From the NCBI GenBank assembly GCA_020048635.1, contig JAIFMF010000051.1:1-57428 (forward strand): a DNA stretch of 57,428 bases. Direction: 5' to 3'. Each line of letters starts with the position of its first letter. Positions within the stretch are counted from its first letter, which is position 1. Below the pieces are notes generated by a model. It did not search any database. It had not been told where the DNA came from and saw only the letters and a list, made by a program, of their open reading frames with translations. This document shows, one piece after another, positions 9,871 to 18,887 of the stretch. Made by a program: the position numbers and the translations under genes. This stretch comes from Desulfobacula sp. GTDB taxonomy: Bacteria > Desulfobacterota > Desulfobacteria > Desulfobacterales > Desulfobacteraceae.

Positions 9871-10816
9871 TGTGCTGCTCCTTTTTTTTCTTATTTTTTT
9901 TCCTTAAAAACTGATAAAATTCATAGGTTTTTTTCATCCCCTGAATAAGTGGCGTGAATTTGAATCCCAGGGCCTTTTGAAGCTTATCTCCTGAATACAC
10001 CTCATGATGATCCATGGTAAAAGGCAGGGGAATCTTTTCTTCAATAATCGTCCGGACACTTTTCTCAATGGTTTTGATTGTTTTCCCGGATATGATTTCA
10101 AGGATTTCCACAAATTTTTGATAGGACACAAATTCCGGGGATACCGTGTTAAAAACCTGATTATAACCCTTTTGATTGTTGATACAGAGGGCTATGATTG
10201 CTGACAGATCTTCCACAAAGACAAAATTAAACAAGGCCAGATTCTGTTCCGGGATAATGATGGGCGCCTCTTTTTCCATCAAATCAAAAAAATAGGTTTC
10301 CCTGGGTGCGTAATTAAACCGGCCATAGAGAATGGAAGGCCGCAGAATCGTCCAGGGGATGGCTTTTTCCCGATGGGGAGTCCTAAGGCTTTCTTCCGCC
10401 CTGATTTTACCCAGGACGTATTCAACATGGTTTCTCGGTTCAGGCTGAGGCTTACTGAGGATCCTGGCGGTTTCATCCAGGGGCAGCATGGCTGAATGAT
10501 CATACACACTGGCCGTGCTGATAAAAATATAGTGCCTGATTTTCCCGGGAATGCCCTGGATCGCGGATTCAATATCTTCGGCTGAATATCCGCAAAAATC
10601 AATGACTGCATCCCAGTCGGTTGGGGGCAGATTTAGCCGGATGGAATCAGGGGAAGTTCTGTCCCCGTGAAATTCAGTGACCCCTTTTATATTCAAAGGA
10701 ATATTCCCCCGGTTAAAGGTGTGTATATTTCCCTTTTTTTCGTTCATCAGGAGTTCCACCAAGGAGCGTCCGGCAAAATAGCTGCCGCCGATAATCAGAA
10801 TATTGATCGTCAACAT
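9857..10816 (-). CDS. NAD-dependent epimerase/reductase, extended SDR
   Basis: A 319-residue extended short-chain dehydrogenase. It has an N-terminal Rossmann loop of atypical form (GGSYFAGR, residues 10-17), an SxxS segment FISTASVYD, the catalytic-type YVLGK (YxxxK), and WTILRPSILYG typical of nucleotide-sugar epimerases and related reductases. A lysine-rich tail closes the chain. It is translationally coupled on both sides, overlapping the DUF4037 gene by 7 nt and the DUF4125 gene by 14 nt. The substrate is unknown. A role with the putative nucleotidyltransferase DUF4037 is plausible but inferred. Confidence 0.8.
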   Translation of the reverse strand: MLTINILIIGGSYFAGRSLVELLMNEKKGNIHTFNRGNIPLNIKGVTEFHGDRTSPDSIRLNLPPTDWDAVIDFCGYSAEDIESAIQGIPGKIRHYIFISTASVYDHSAMLPLDETARILSKPQPEPRNHVEYVLGKIRAEESLRTPHREKAIPWTILRPSILYGRFNYAPRETYFFDLMEKEAPIIIPEQNLALFNFVFVEDLSAIIALCINNQKGYNQVFNTVSPEFVSYQKFVEILEIISGKTIKTIEKSVRTIIEEKIPLPFTMDHHEVYSGDKLQKALGFKFTPLIQGMKKTYEFYQFLRKKNKKKKEQHNGRL

Positions 10817-11736
10817 GCCCCCCAGATATCTTTTTGCCGAAGCATTTCATCGGGAATGGACTGCTGAATAAAAAGACCGTGATCCAATAGGAAATTGCCG
10901 GTTGCTCTGCTGATGTTCTGATGTTTCAATTCATCAATAATAGCGGAACACATGGTTTCCATGAGATCCTGGCTTTCAGGATCATTGGTTCCGCCCACCA
11001 CCTTTGCAACGGCATCATGAATGGCACTTCCAAGAGATCCAAGATCTTTTACAGCCCTGTGTTTCCATTTATAAAACGGGGCAAACCGCTTTTTAAGCAG
11101 AAATACAAGATCCATGATGTCCATGCAAAAGCTGTTTCTTGCATAGGCAGCGGCAACTGATTCCCCGCGCCTGACGGACCGGATGACATTATATTGACCG
11201 GATTGGGCGCAGGACACACATTTGGCGGCTATTTTAAATCTCCGGACATCTTCCGGGTAAAATTCAAGAAGTTTTTGACGAATTTTTGAAAACCTGCCGG
11301 ACGGGTCATAGAACACTTCCCCGCTGGTGCAGGCACATAGATAAGCATCACAAAGAGTCATCCACTGGCTTGATGTCAGCGGTGCATGGGAAAGACCTGT
11401 GAATTGTTTGTAAAAATCCGAGATCCTGAAAACACCGAGTTTCTGCCGGCTGAGCCGGGCGGTCTTTCTATGGAACCCCATGAATACCCGGGGCAGCTTT
11501 TCATAGGTTGCCTGAAGTGCCGGGCCGAATTCACAAAAATCCTCGTCCTCCAACCAGAGGCAAAAACCCGGCCCCCAATCATGATCCCGTGACACCGCAT
11601 CATCAAACCCCAGGCACTCTGAACCTTCTCCCACCATCCCGACGGCTATCCTGTCTTGCAAGGAAGAAAACTTTTCTTTTATCATGGGTTCGCCAAAGGT
11701 TTTAAAAAACTCACGGCACAGATCAAGCCCTTTCAT
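10810..11736 (-). CDS. DUF4037 protein (nucleotidyltransferase-like)
   Basis: A 308-residue protein with the DUF4037 signature GEGSECLGFDDAVSRDHDWG (about residues 36-55) followed by FCLWL. The GS plus D-x-D-type arrangement suggests a nucleotidyltransferase fold, with a helical C-terminal half (KQNTVHP-kinase-like helices are not seen). No substrate is known to me. It lies 28 nt downstream of a zinc-ribbon protein and overlaps the SDR gene, and DUF4125 follows. It could modify a small molecule, RNA or protein; the sequence does not say. Confidence 0.72.
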   Translation of the reverse strand: MKGLDLCREFFKTFGEPMIKEKFSSLQDRIAVGMVGEGSECLGFDDAVSRDHDWGPGFCLWLEDEDFCEFGPALQATYEKLPRVFMGFHRKTARLSRQKLGVFRISDFYKQFTGLSHAPLTSSQWMTLCDAYLCACTSGEVFYDPSGRFSKIRQKLLEFYPEDVRRFKIAAKCVSCAQSGQYNVIRSVRRGESVAAAYARNSFCMDIMDLVFLLKKRFAPFYKWKHRAVKDLGSLGSAIHDAVAKVVGGTNDPESQDLMETMCSAIIDELKHQNISRATGNFLLDHGLFIQQSIPDEMLRQKDIWGAC

Positions 11737-11764
11737 GATCGCCTTTCACAACCGGAATTTCCTT

Positions 11765-12370
11765 CTATCGTTCATAATCAAAGACACGGACTTCATCTTT
11801 TTCAATAAAGGCTTCTTTTTCTATTTTTACCACGATTTTTTCAGATGCTTCGGCAGAAATATATTTTTCCCCGCACTGGACGCAAAGCCCGGCCGGTACT
11901 TTTTTGATCACGTACAAATCCCCTTCCCACCGGAAATCAAAATTTCCGACAACGATGGGTTCTATTTCGCTGTTGCAGAAAAAACATTTTCTTATTTTTG
12001 CATCCAGTTTTTCATCCATTGCTTGGCCTTTCACCTCTGTTCTTGTCTTTTCATCTTCCCATGTAGGCAAAGAAGGGCGGTAAGCATATAAAACGATCAG
12101 ATTTTCATCCCTGTCCTTTGTACATGCCACATGAATCGCCTCATTATTTGAATATCCCAAAACCAGAAAAGCGTGGCAGCGCAGCGGATGGCTGTGAATT
12201 TCCAGTATTATCCCGGATAGAAGAACCTGCCGGATATCCTCTATGGAAAAAATTCTCTGGCTCAGGTACCGGACAATGTGCTCGGAATTATAATAATCGT
12301 TTTCATTGACCTTACGCCTGATCCAGTCTGTTGTCTCTTTTACGTCGGGTCGCAGGAATGCCTGATTCAT
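11765..12370 (-). CDS. DUF4258 domain fused to YgiT-type zinc finger
   Basis: A 201-residue protein of two parts. Residues about 25-100 form a DUF4258-like (RelE/MqsR-superfamily) domain with YLSQRIFSIEDIRQVLLSG and HPLRCHAFLVLGYS. Residues about 128-175 hold a YgiT/MqsA-type zinc ribbon, CFFCN then CVQCGEKYIS. In many bacteria these occur as two adjacent genes resembling a toxin-antitoxin pair; here they are one chain, which would place putative toxin and zinc domain in cis. No HTH is visible, so autoregulation is doubtful. It lies 57 nt after elbB and 28 nt before DUF4037, within a metabolic cluster. Confidence 0.65.
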   Translation of the reverse strand: MNQAFLRPDVKETTDWIRRKVNENDYYNSEHIVRYLSQRIFSIEDIRQVLLSGIILEIHSHPLRCHAFLVLGYSNNEAIHVACTKDRDENLIVLYAYRPSLPTWEDEKTRTEVKGQAMDEKLDAKIRKCFFCNSEIEPIVVGNFDFRWEGDLYVIKKVPAGLCVQCGEKYISAEASEKIVVKIEKEAFIEKDEVRVFDYER

Positions 12371-12427
12371 TATTTAAAATCGCTTTATTATTATTTTTCA
12401 ACCAAATTTTTAAAACTTATCGGGTCA

Positions 12428-13090
12428 TTATCGGGCCAGTTCAATGACTTTTTCAACCAGCTTTTTGATCCCCTTTGCCACATCTGCAATGCCGGGTCCC
12501 AGCATATAGGCAGGGGCGGTCACAATACCGTTTTTCTCATCCACGCAGATCTCATCCACCTTGCAAAGAGCATGTTTTACGCCAATGGATGTGAGTGCCC
12601 CAACAACCCCCGGTTCACTGCCGATGGTCAGTTCCGGGGATAGATCCCTCAAGGCCATAGCGACAGTGGCCGGTGCAATGCACAAGGCGCCCACCGGCTT
12701 TTTGGCCTCCATCATTTTTTTCAGGAAATCAGCGACATCGCTATTGACCTTGCCCTCCGGCCCCTTGAAAGCAAATTCGCTCAGGTTCTTGGCAGCGCCA
12801 AACCCGCCCGGCAGGATAAGGGCGGAGATATCGGCCACACACATATCCTTTATGTTTTTGATGTCTCCCCGTGCAATCCTGGCAGATTCTTTCAACACGT
12901 TCCGGGTTTCTTTTTCTTCTTTTCCCGTCAAATGATCGATGACCTGTGCCTGCGGAATATCCGGGGCAAAGCAGACGGCCTCGGCTCCCGCTTCGGCAAT
13001 ATACAGCAATGTCAACACGGCTTCATGGATTTCAGTGCCATCATAGACTCCACACCCTGACAACAACACACCGATTTTTTTTTGACTCAT
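12428..13090 (-). CDS. ElbB-like DJ-1/PfpI (class I GATase-like) protein
   Basis: A 220-residue cytoplasmic protein of the ElbB branch of the DJ-1/PfpI superfamily. The N terminus KKIGVLLSGCGVYDGTEIHE and LILPGGFGAAKNLSEFA are characteristic, and the nucleophile elbow is VGALCIAPATV with a Cys near residue 137. E. coli ElbB has been described as a glyoxalase-like protein. The start overlaps the PrpD-family stop by 4 nt, so the two are co-translated. A role in protecting against reactive carbonyl or electrophilic intermediates of the pathway is an inference. Confidence 0.85.
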   Translation of the reverse strand: MSQKKIGVLLSGCGVYDGTEIHEAVLTLLYIAEAGAEAVCFAPDIPQAQVIDHLTGKEEKETRNVLKESARIARGDIKNIKDMCVADISALILPGGFGAAKNLSEFAFKGPEGKVNSDVADFLKKMMEAKKPVGALCIAPATVAMALRDLSPELTIGSEPGVVGALTSIGVKHALCKVDEICVDEKNGIVTAPAYMLGPGIADVAKGIKKLVEKVIELAR

Positions 13091-14436
13091 TTATTCCTCC
13101 TCATGGGATGACATAAATTAATAATTTCGTTCATATCTTCTATTTCAGGAAGACGCCCGATCATTTCAACTATCTTTTCGGCATTTTCCTCTGAAATGAC
13201 CGGTTCTGCAAGACCCACGAATTTTTTTTCCATTTCAATGAATGTCAGCGGGTCTTCAGCAGATCCCCTGGACTCCCGGATAAAATTTTCCAGGATCCGG
13301 CCATCTTTGGTGATGACTTTGATAATGGTTTCAAATTTTTTTAAATTGGTATTGAGCAAAACATTGATTCTTTCCCTGAATTCAACCAGTTCAGGATCAT
13401 CGATCCACTTTTGGGTAAACATATCCGGATTGACCCGGCCTTTGACAAACGCCAGGGCTGCGCACTGGTACACACTGAATTTTCCTTCCAGCACCTTGCG
13501 CGGATGTTTGATATTCACCACACTGAAAGGAAGCGGTGCGAATTCGATCTGGATGCTGTGAACATCCTCTGCCATGACGCCTTCCATTTCTTTCATTTCT
13601 TCAATGGCCTGGATGGTCGAATGGGTAGCAAGCGCAGAAGCATAGGGCTTAAACGCAATGTCCATGATATGGTATTCCGTGCCGAGATCAGCAAAAAGCC
13701 TGGTTGCATCTGCTTCAGGTGCAAACACATTTTTCAGGCCGAACCGTCCTTCAAAAATTTCACGGCTGCTGTCAAAATTGCGTTTGGCCAGGGCAACGGA
13801 CAACAAGCCGTCCATGGCGGCTTTCCCGGCATGAAAGGGTTTGCTCATGGTGCCGAACACCTCCCGAAGCCCGGACACCTGGGTTCCGGTAATGCCGAAA
13901 GCATTGACGATCTGTTCGTGGGAAAGGCCCATGAGTTTTGCAGCACCGGCTGTGGCGCTGAAACGGCCGATGGTGGCGGTGGCATGAAAGCCTTTGTCAT
14001 AATGGGCCTGCCCTGCTGCCTCGCCGATTCTGGCTGCGATTTCAAACCCGATGACAAAAGCCGTGATAAAATCCCTGCCTGAAGATTTCATATATTCACC
14101 GGCAGCAACCACTGCCGGTGCAAGACACGCACTGGGATGAATTCCCGCACCCTTGTGGGTATCGTCAAAATCCAAGGCATGGGATTGGGTGCCATTGGCC
14201 AGGGCCGCAAAAATCAGATTGGTTTTCCTACCTTTTCCGATAATGGTGGCATGCTCATTCCCGCCCACAATATCGATAAAATCCAATAGAATATCGCTGA
14301 CCGGCTCCCTTGAACCGCCAAGGGTAACACCGATCCAATCCAGAAGACATAATTTGGCATACCGCTGAACTTCCCCGGGGATATCCTCAAAACAAGTGTG
14401 ATGAATATATTCTGCAAACCGTTCAGTAACCGTCAT
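13087..14436 (-). CDS. MmgE/PrpD family protein
   Basis: A 449-residue member of the MmgE/PrpD family (2-methylcitrate dehydratase and cis-aconitate decarboxylase relatives). Family marks: NGTQSHALDFDDTHKGAGIHPSA split over residues 75-100 (ALDFDDTH), GKAAMDGLLSVALA and MDIAFKPYASALATHS. Length is normal. It overlaps the oxidoreductase gene upstream and elbB downstream by 4 nt each, so it is locked into the bbs-etf transcript. Benzylsuccinate-type pathways pass through substituted itaconyl compounds, which are close to family substrates, but whether it acts on the free acids is unknown. Confidence 0.85.
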   Translation of the reverse strand: MTVTERFAEYIHHTCFEDIPGEVQRYAKLCLLDWIGVTLGGSREPVSDILLDFIDIVGGNEHATIIGKGRKTNLIFAALANGTQSHALDFDDTHKGAGIHPSACLAPAVVAAGEYMKSSGRDFITAFVIGFEIAARIGEAAGQAHYDKGFHATATIGRFSATAGAAKLMGLSHEQIVNAFGITGTQVSGLREVFGTMSKPFHAGKAAMDGLLSVALAKRNFDSSREIFEGRFGLKNVFAPEADATRLFADLGTEYHIMDIAFKPYASALATHSTIQAIEEMKEMEGVMAEDVHSIQIEFAPLPFSVVNIKHPRKVLEGKFSVYQCAALAFVKGRVNPDMFTQKWIDDPELVEFRERINVLLNTNLKKFETIIKVITKDGRILENFIRESRGSAEDPLTFIEMEKKFVGLAEPVISEENAEKIVEMIGRLPEIEDMNEIINLCHPMRRNK

Positions 14437-16412
14437 GATGACCTTGAAACATCAGGCAGGCATGAAGCTACAATCTCTGCAATATCAAATGCTTTTGTCT
14501 CTTCCGTGCATTTTTTCAATCCATCCGTCAGCATCAAAAGACAGAAGGGGCAGGCCGTCGCAATGATGTCAGCCTTAGTGTCAAAGGCTTCTTTGGCCCT
14601 TTCCTGGTTGATCCGTCTGCCCGTCTCCTCGGCCCAGTAATTGCCGCCGCCGCCGCCACAGCAAAAGCTTTCATTTTTATGGCGGGGCATTTCTATGAGA
14701 TTTCCCGCTGCCGACATCAAAGCCCTGGGAGCCTCATACTCTCCATTGCGGCGGCCAAGATAGCACGGATCATGATAGGTAATGCGCTGGGGCTTTTTAT
14801 CAAATTTTATTTTATTTTCATCCATGAGCATCTGAATCATTGATCCATGGGGGATGACCTCGTAGTCCCCGCCCAGTTTGGAATAATGCCGGGTAAAACT
14901 GTTATAGCAGTGCGGGCAGAGGGTGATAATTTTTTTAATGCCGAGTTCGGAAAATTCCTCGATATTCTGTTGGGCAATTTCAGCAAACAAAAATTCATTT
15001 CCCATCTGTTTGGCCGGATCACCCGTGCAGCGGAAATCTTCCAGAATCCCATAGGAAACCCCGGCTTTGTTCAGGATATTGACCATGGCCCTTCCGATCT
15101 TCTGGGCTCGCTGCTCGTATGTCACAGAGCATCCGATCCAAAGCAGATATTCGGTCTCTCCAGCTTCAAAAAATGGGACATCCAAATCTTTTCGCCATTC
15201 CGCCATGCCCGAGCCTGTCCCAAAGAACGGATGCGCCCGCTGCTCTAGACTCGCAATAGCTTTCCCCATAAGTTCCGGAATCTTGCTCTGCTCCATGACC
15301 AGATTCTGCCTGAATTTCATGATGGTTTTGGGCTGGTTAATGCTGACCGGGCAGGCTTCCATGCAGGCAGCACAGGTGGTGCAGTTAAAAATGGCTTCCA
15401 TGGATATATTATCCCAGACCGGTTCATCCAATTGCCCCTTTGAAAGCCTTTCTGCCATGGTGACGATCACTCCTTTGGGAGATAAAGGCTTTTCCGTAGA
15501 ATGGGCCGGGCAGACTTCCTGGCATCTGCCGCACCATACGCAGGATGCAAAATCCAGAAACCGTTTCCGCGTAAAATCGGATAGTTTGTCTGCACCCAGC
15601 AAAGGTGCTTCTTCTGAATCTTCACTCTCAAATGATGAAAAATCAATAACCCCCATTTTTACTCCGGGGGCAGGATCGGCAAACCCGGCATTCACAGGGG
15701 CAAGCACAATGTGAACCAGGGGCGAAAAGGGAATATAGGCAATAAACGAAAGGGCCAGAAGCCCATGAATCCACCAGGTGACGGTATGAATTGAAAGGGC
15801 ATGGGTATTGCCGATAAAACCCGCTGCAATCAAATTGCCCGCAAAGGCCCCGATTTCAAGGGAGCCTGCGGCAAGCCGGGCGCCTTCAAGAATAAAGCCG
15901 GTCAAAAGGATTCCCCCCAGAAGTCCGCAGGCTATCACAAAACCCTTTCTTGCCGCAGGCAACTTCAGACGCTCAGGCATAAATGCCCTTCGCAAGAGAA
16001 AAAAAACAACCCCGCATAAAGCCAGGACACCTGCCAAATCAAGTCCAAAAGCCATAAACCATTGGTTAAAGGCCCCGTTAAAAACCGGCAGGCCGAAAAG
16101 TACATTCAGGATGACCAGATTGGTCCCGATAAAAAGAATCGCCATCCCGAAAAATACAAACCCGTGGGCAATGCCGGAGAATGGTTTTCGATAAAGTTTC
16201 TCATTCAATATGCCCCTGACAAAAAACGCCCCTGGCTGGAATGCTGCAATGCCCTGGATCATTTTGCCGACATCGGGATTGACCCTCATCTTTCCCTGAC
16301 GGATCAAGAGCCATTGCCGATAAAAGCCATAAAGAAAAATAAAGATGACCGGAATGGCCAGAAGATCCATGACAATACCAAAATCGATATTCCAATAGGG
16401 AACGCGGGGCAT
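14433..16412 (-). CDS. ETF:(methyl)menaquinone oxidoreductase, heme b/Fe-S (EtfD/EMO type)
   Basis: A 659-residue membrane protein with three parts. The N terminus (about residues 1-260) has six or so hydrophobic helices of the NarI-like cytochrome b type. The middle has two [4Fe-4S] motifs, CVWCGRCQEVCP and CTTCAACMEACP. The C-terminal half has two CCG (heterodisulfide-reductase-type) domains, the second ending in SFCCGGGGGNYWAEE. Such DUF224/CCG proteins next to etfBA are known ETF:quinone oxidoreductases. It would pass electrons from the acyl-CoA dehydrogenase BbsG, via EtfAB, to menaquinone. It follows etfA without a gap and is coupled to the PrpD-family gene. Confidence 0.88.
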   Translation of the reverse strand: MPRVPYWNIDFGIVMDLLAIPVIFIFLYGFYRQWLLIRQGKMRVNPDVGKMIQGIAAFQPGAFFVRGILNEKLYRKPFSGIAHGFVFFGMAILFIGTNLVILNVLFGLPVFNGAFNQWFMAFGLDLAGVLALCGVVFFLLRRAFMPERLKLPAARKGFVIACGLLGGILLTGFILEGARLAAGSLEIGAFAGNLIAAGFIGNTHALSIHTVTWWIHGLLALSFIAYIPFSPLVHIVLAPVNAGFADPAPGVKMGVIDFSSFESEDSEEAPLLGADKLSDFTRKRFLDFASCVWCGRCQEVCPAHSTEKPLSPKGVIVTMAERLSKGQLDEPVWDNISMEAIFNCTTCAACMEACPVSINQPKTIMKFRQNLVMEQSKIPELMGKAIASLEQRAHPFFGTGSGMAEWRKDLDVPFFEAGETEYLLWIGCSVTYEQRAQKIGRAMVNILNKAGVSYGILEDFRCTGDPAKQMGNEFLFAEIAQQNIEEFSELGIKKIITLCPHCYNSFTRHYSKLGGDYEVIPHGSMIQMLMDENKIKFDKKPQRITYHDPCYLGRRNGEYEAPRALMSAAGNLIEMPRHKNESFCCGGGGGNYWAEETGRRINQERAKEAFDTKADIIATACPFCLLMLTDGLKKCTEETKAFDIAEIVASCLPDVSRSS

Positions 16413-17300
16413 TTATCTTTTCTCCTTCACAGCCTCTGTTAAAAGCGGCAGGATTTTCTTATAATCACAGACCAGACCGAACCGTGCCCGGTTGAAAATA
16501 TTGGCCTCCGCATCCTTATTAATAGCCACCACACATTTTGAATTGGCAATGCCGGCAAGGTGCTGGCTGGCACCGGATATGCCCACGGCAAAATAAACGT
16601 CGGGCGCCACGATCTTGCCGGTCTGGCCAATCTGGCGGGTCGGAGAGGCCCAGCCTTCATCCACAGCTCCCCTGGAAGCGCCCACAGCTCCGTTCAACTG
16701 GTCAGCCATGGCCTGGAGCAGTGCGAAACTATCTTTATCGCCGACGCCCCTGCCGCCGGATACGATCACGGCAGCATCTTCCAGCGGAATTCCGTCTGCC
16801 TGTTCATTTTTCTCTGCAACGAGCCTGACTTTGTCAGCATCCAATGAAAGGGGAGTAGAAGCGGTGGTGCCATCAAGGGTGGCAGGTTCAAAATATTTCC
16901 TGCGAATGGTCAGTATGGCCGGAGTTGATTCCAGTTTCTGTTTGATCATCGCTTTGCCGCCGTAGATGGGCCGCTCCACTACCCTATCCGGATGGATGGC
17001 CGTCACTTCCGTGACCACAGGGGCGGACAATGTGGCGCTGAGGGGTCCGGCAAGCCCTGTCCCAAGCGTTGATACACTCATGAGGATGATTTCATATTTT
17101 TCCTCCTGAATGATATTTACAACGCTGGAAATCAGATTAGCAGCAACTGTTTTCGGCGTCTGCCAGACCTTGCCGAATTTTCCCGGAACCGGGCCGTCTC
17201 CCAGGGCAATGATATCGGGAATCTCACAGAATTTTTGGCTCACAGTCATGAGTTCGCCGATTTTTTTGGGATCAATATTTTCAATGATGAGTGTCTTCAT
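16413..17300 (-). CDS. etfA: Electron transfer flavoprotein alpha subunit
   Basis: A 295-residue EtfA. The C-terminal FAD domain shows [31 protein letters not shown] and [16 protein letters not shown], the usual FAD-binding signature. The N-terminal part is the ETF alpha/beta fold. It accepts electrons from the acyl-CoA dehydrogenase and hands them to the membrane oxidoreductase encoded next. Its start overlaps etfB by 4 nt and follows GAGGAGAG. Confidence 0.95.
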   Translation of the reverse strand: MKTLIIENIDPKKIGELMTVSQKFCEIPDIIALGDGPVPGKFGKVWQTPKTVAANLISSVVNIIQEEKYEIILMSVSTLGTGLAGPLSATLSAPVVTEVTAIHPDRVVERPIYGGKAMIKQKLESTPAILTIRRKYFEPATLDGTTASTPLSLDADKVRLVAEKNEQADGIPLEDAAVIVSGGRGVGDKDSFALLQAMADQLNGAVGASRGAVDEGWASPTRQIGQTGKIVAPDVYFAVGISGASQHLAGIANSKCVVAINKDAEANIFNRARFGLVCDYKKILPLLTEAVKEKR

Positions 17301-18052
17301 ATATATCTCTCCTCGGTCAGCCGTGTCAGCAACGTCTTTGCGGCCGCATTCATATCTTCCACATCAATGAATTCACATATGGATTTGGTTTTCGGGATCT
17401 CGACACCGAGTTCCGTCAAGGCCATTTTCCCTTGATTTATGGATTCAAGCTTGGTGACGGGCTTTTTCTTTGCTGCAAAGATGGCCCGCACCACCGGTAT
17501 CCGGGGAACATTTTCCGGGATACTGGTAATGGAGAGGACGCCGGGGCCCTTGAATTCCAGTTCCCGTTTCCCGGTGGCCGTGATCTGGGTCACTGCCCAC
17601 TCCCCGCCCTTGGAATCGATATAACCGATCTGGGGAATAAACGGCATCTCCAGCATCTGGGCCAGGATTCCGGGAACAACGCCCCGGTCCATATCGGCTG
17701 ACTGCTGGCCTGCAAGGATGAGGTCCACAGGGCCGAGGGTCTTGACGGCCGCCATGAGATTTTGGGCAATCACTGCTGCATCATCGGATTGTCCTTTAAT
17801 CAGGATGAGCTGATCCACCCCCATGGCAGCGGCTTTTCTCAAAAACTGGACATCATTTTCCGATCCAAAGGAAATCAGAGACAAGGCTGCCGATGTTTTT
17901 TCCTTGAGCTGGATGGCCGTTTCAATGGCATTTTCATCATACAGCCCCAGCATCCGGGAATATCTTTCATGGGCGCGGTTGTCCTTTAATTCAAAATCCA
18001 TGGACGGGACTAAATAATCCGGAACAACCTTTGCCAATACCACGATGTGCAT
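17297..18052 (-). CDS. etfB: Electron transfer flavoprotein beta subunit
   Basis: A 251-residue EtfB with the family start MHIVVLAKVVPDYLVP, the recognition-loop region ARMLGLYDENAIETAIQ and the nucleotide-binding segment LAGQQSADMDRGVVPG. A GGAGGAA ribosome site precedes the ATG at 18052. It lies 18 nt after bbsH and overlaps etfA, so the electron carrier is dedicated to the beta-oxidation genes upstream. Confidence 0.95.
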   Translation of the reverse strand: MHIVVLAKVVPDYLVPSMDFELKDNRAHERYSRMLGLYDENAIETAIQLKEKTSAALSLISFGSENDVQFLRKAAAMGVDQLILIKGQSDDAAVIAQNLMAAVKTLGPVDLILAGQQSADMDRGVVPGILAQMLEMPFIPQIGYIDSKGGEWAVTQITATGKRELEFKGPGVLSITSIPENVPRIPVVRAIFAAKKKPVTKLESINQGKMALTELGVEIPKTKSICEFIDVEDMNAAAKTLLTRLTEERYI

Positions 18053-18070
18053 TTTTTATTCCTCCAAGGG

Positions 18071-18841
18071 TTATCTGCCCTTCCACTGGGGCGCTCTTTT
18101 TTCTGCAAAGGCCGTAAAGCCTTCTTTTCTGTCTTCGGTGTCCCGCAGTGCTCCCCAGAGGAGATGAGAAAAGGCAATGCCGTGTTCAAGCGGCATTTCA
18201 AGACCCATGACGGCGGCCTGCTTGGCGGCCTTCACACTTAGGGGCGCATTGCCGGCAATTTTTAGGGCCAGCGTTTTTGCAAGATTCATAAGCTCGGCAG
18301 GCTCCACGATATCGCTGACAAGACCCACTCTGTGAGCCTCTGTCGCATCAATCAATTCACCCGTCAGAAGCATTTTCATGGCAACGGCCTGGGGAATAGC
18401 TCTTGGGATGCACTGAGTCCCGTTCAGCCCGGCAAGGCTGGCCACTTTGACTTCCGTGAGTCCGAATTTGGCCTTGGTGCTGGCGATTCTTAAATCGCAG
18501 GCCAGGGCCATTTCAAGTCCGCCGCCGATGGCATATCCGTTAATGGCGCAGATAATGGGTTTCCACATCCTCATGTGAGGAATAATGGGCTGCCCATCCC
18601 TGAGCCAGATGGATGCCATGCACTCGGTTGGCGGCGGTGTTTTTTTCATGTCCGTGCCTGTGCAAAAAGACTTTTCCCCTGCCCCTGTCAGAACGGATAC
18701 GCGGATATCATCATCTTTTACGACTTCGCCCCAGATTTCAGCAAGCCGTGTCACGGATTCCGGGTCAAGGGAATTCATGGCATCGGGCCGGTTCAGGGTA
18801 ATATATGCCACATGATCTTCTTTTGTAAATTCTACGCCCAT
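18071..18841 (-). CDS. bbsH: Enoyl-CoA hydratase, BbsH-like (phenylitaconyl-CoA hydratase type)
   Basis: A 256-residue crotonase-fold protein. Oxyanion-hole segments are GEKSFCTGTDM and AINGYAIGGGLEMALACDLRIAS. The first catalytic Glu of crotonases is kept (GLTEVKV). The second site reads VAMKMLLTGE, with Lys where crotonase has Glu164. In the benzylsuccinate pathway BbsH hydrates the arylitaconyl-CoA formed by BbsG. Gene order bbsG-bbsH-etfB supports this over a generic hydratase. It is 46 nt after bbsG. Confidence 0.85.
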   Translation of the reverse strand: MGVEFTKEDHVAYITLNRPDAMNSLDPESVTRLAEIWGEVVKDDDIRVSVLTGAGEKSFCTGTDMKKTPPPTECMASIWLRDGQPIIPHMRMWKPIICAINGYAIGGGLEMALACDLRIASTKAKFGLTEVKVASLAGLNGTQCIPRAIPQAVAMKMLLTGELIDATEAHRVGLVSDIVEPAELMNLAKTLALKIAGNAPLSVKAAKQAAVMGLEMPLEHGIAFSHLLWGALRDTEDRKEGFTAFAEKRAPQWKGR

Positions 18842-18887
18842 TTTATCTCTTCCTTCCAGCTATAAATTATATCCATATGTGTTTATT

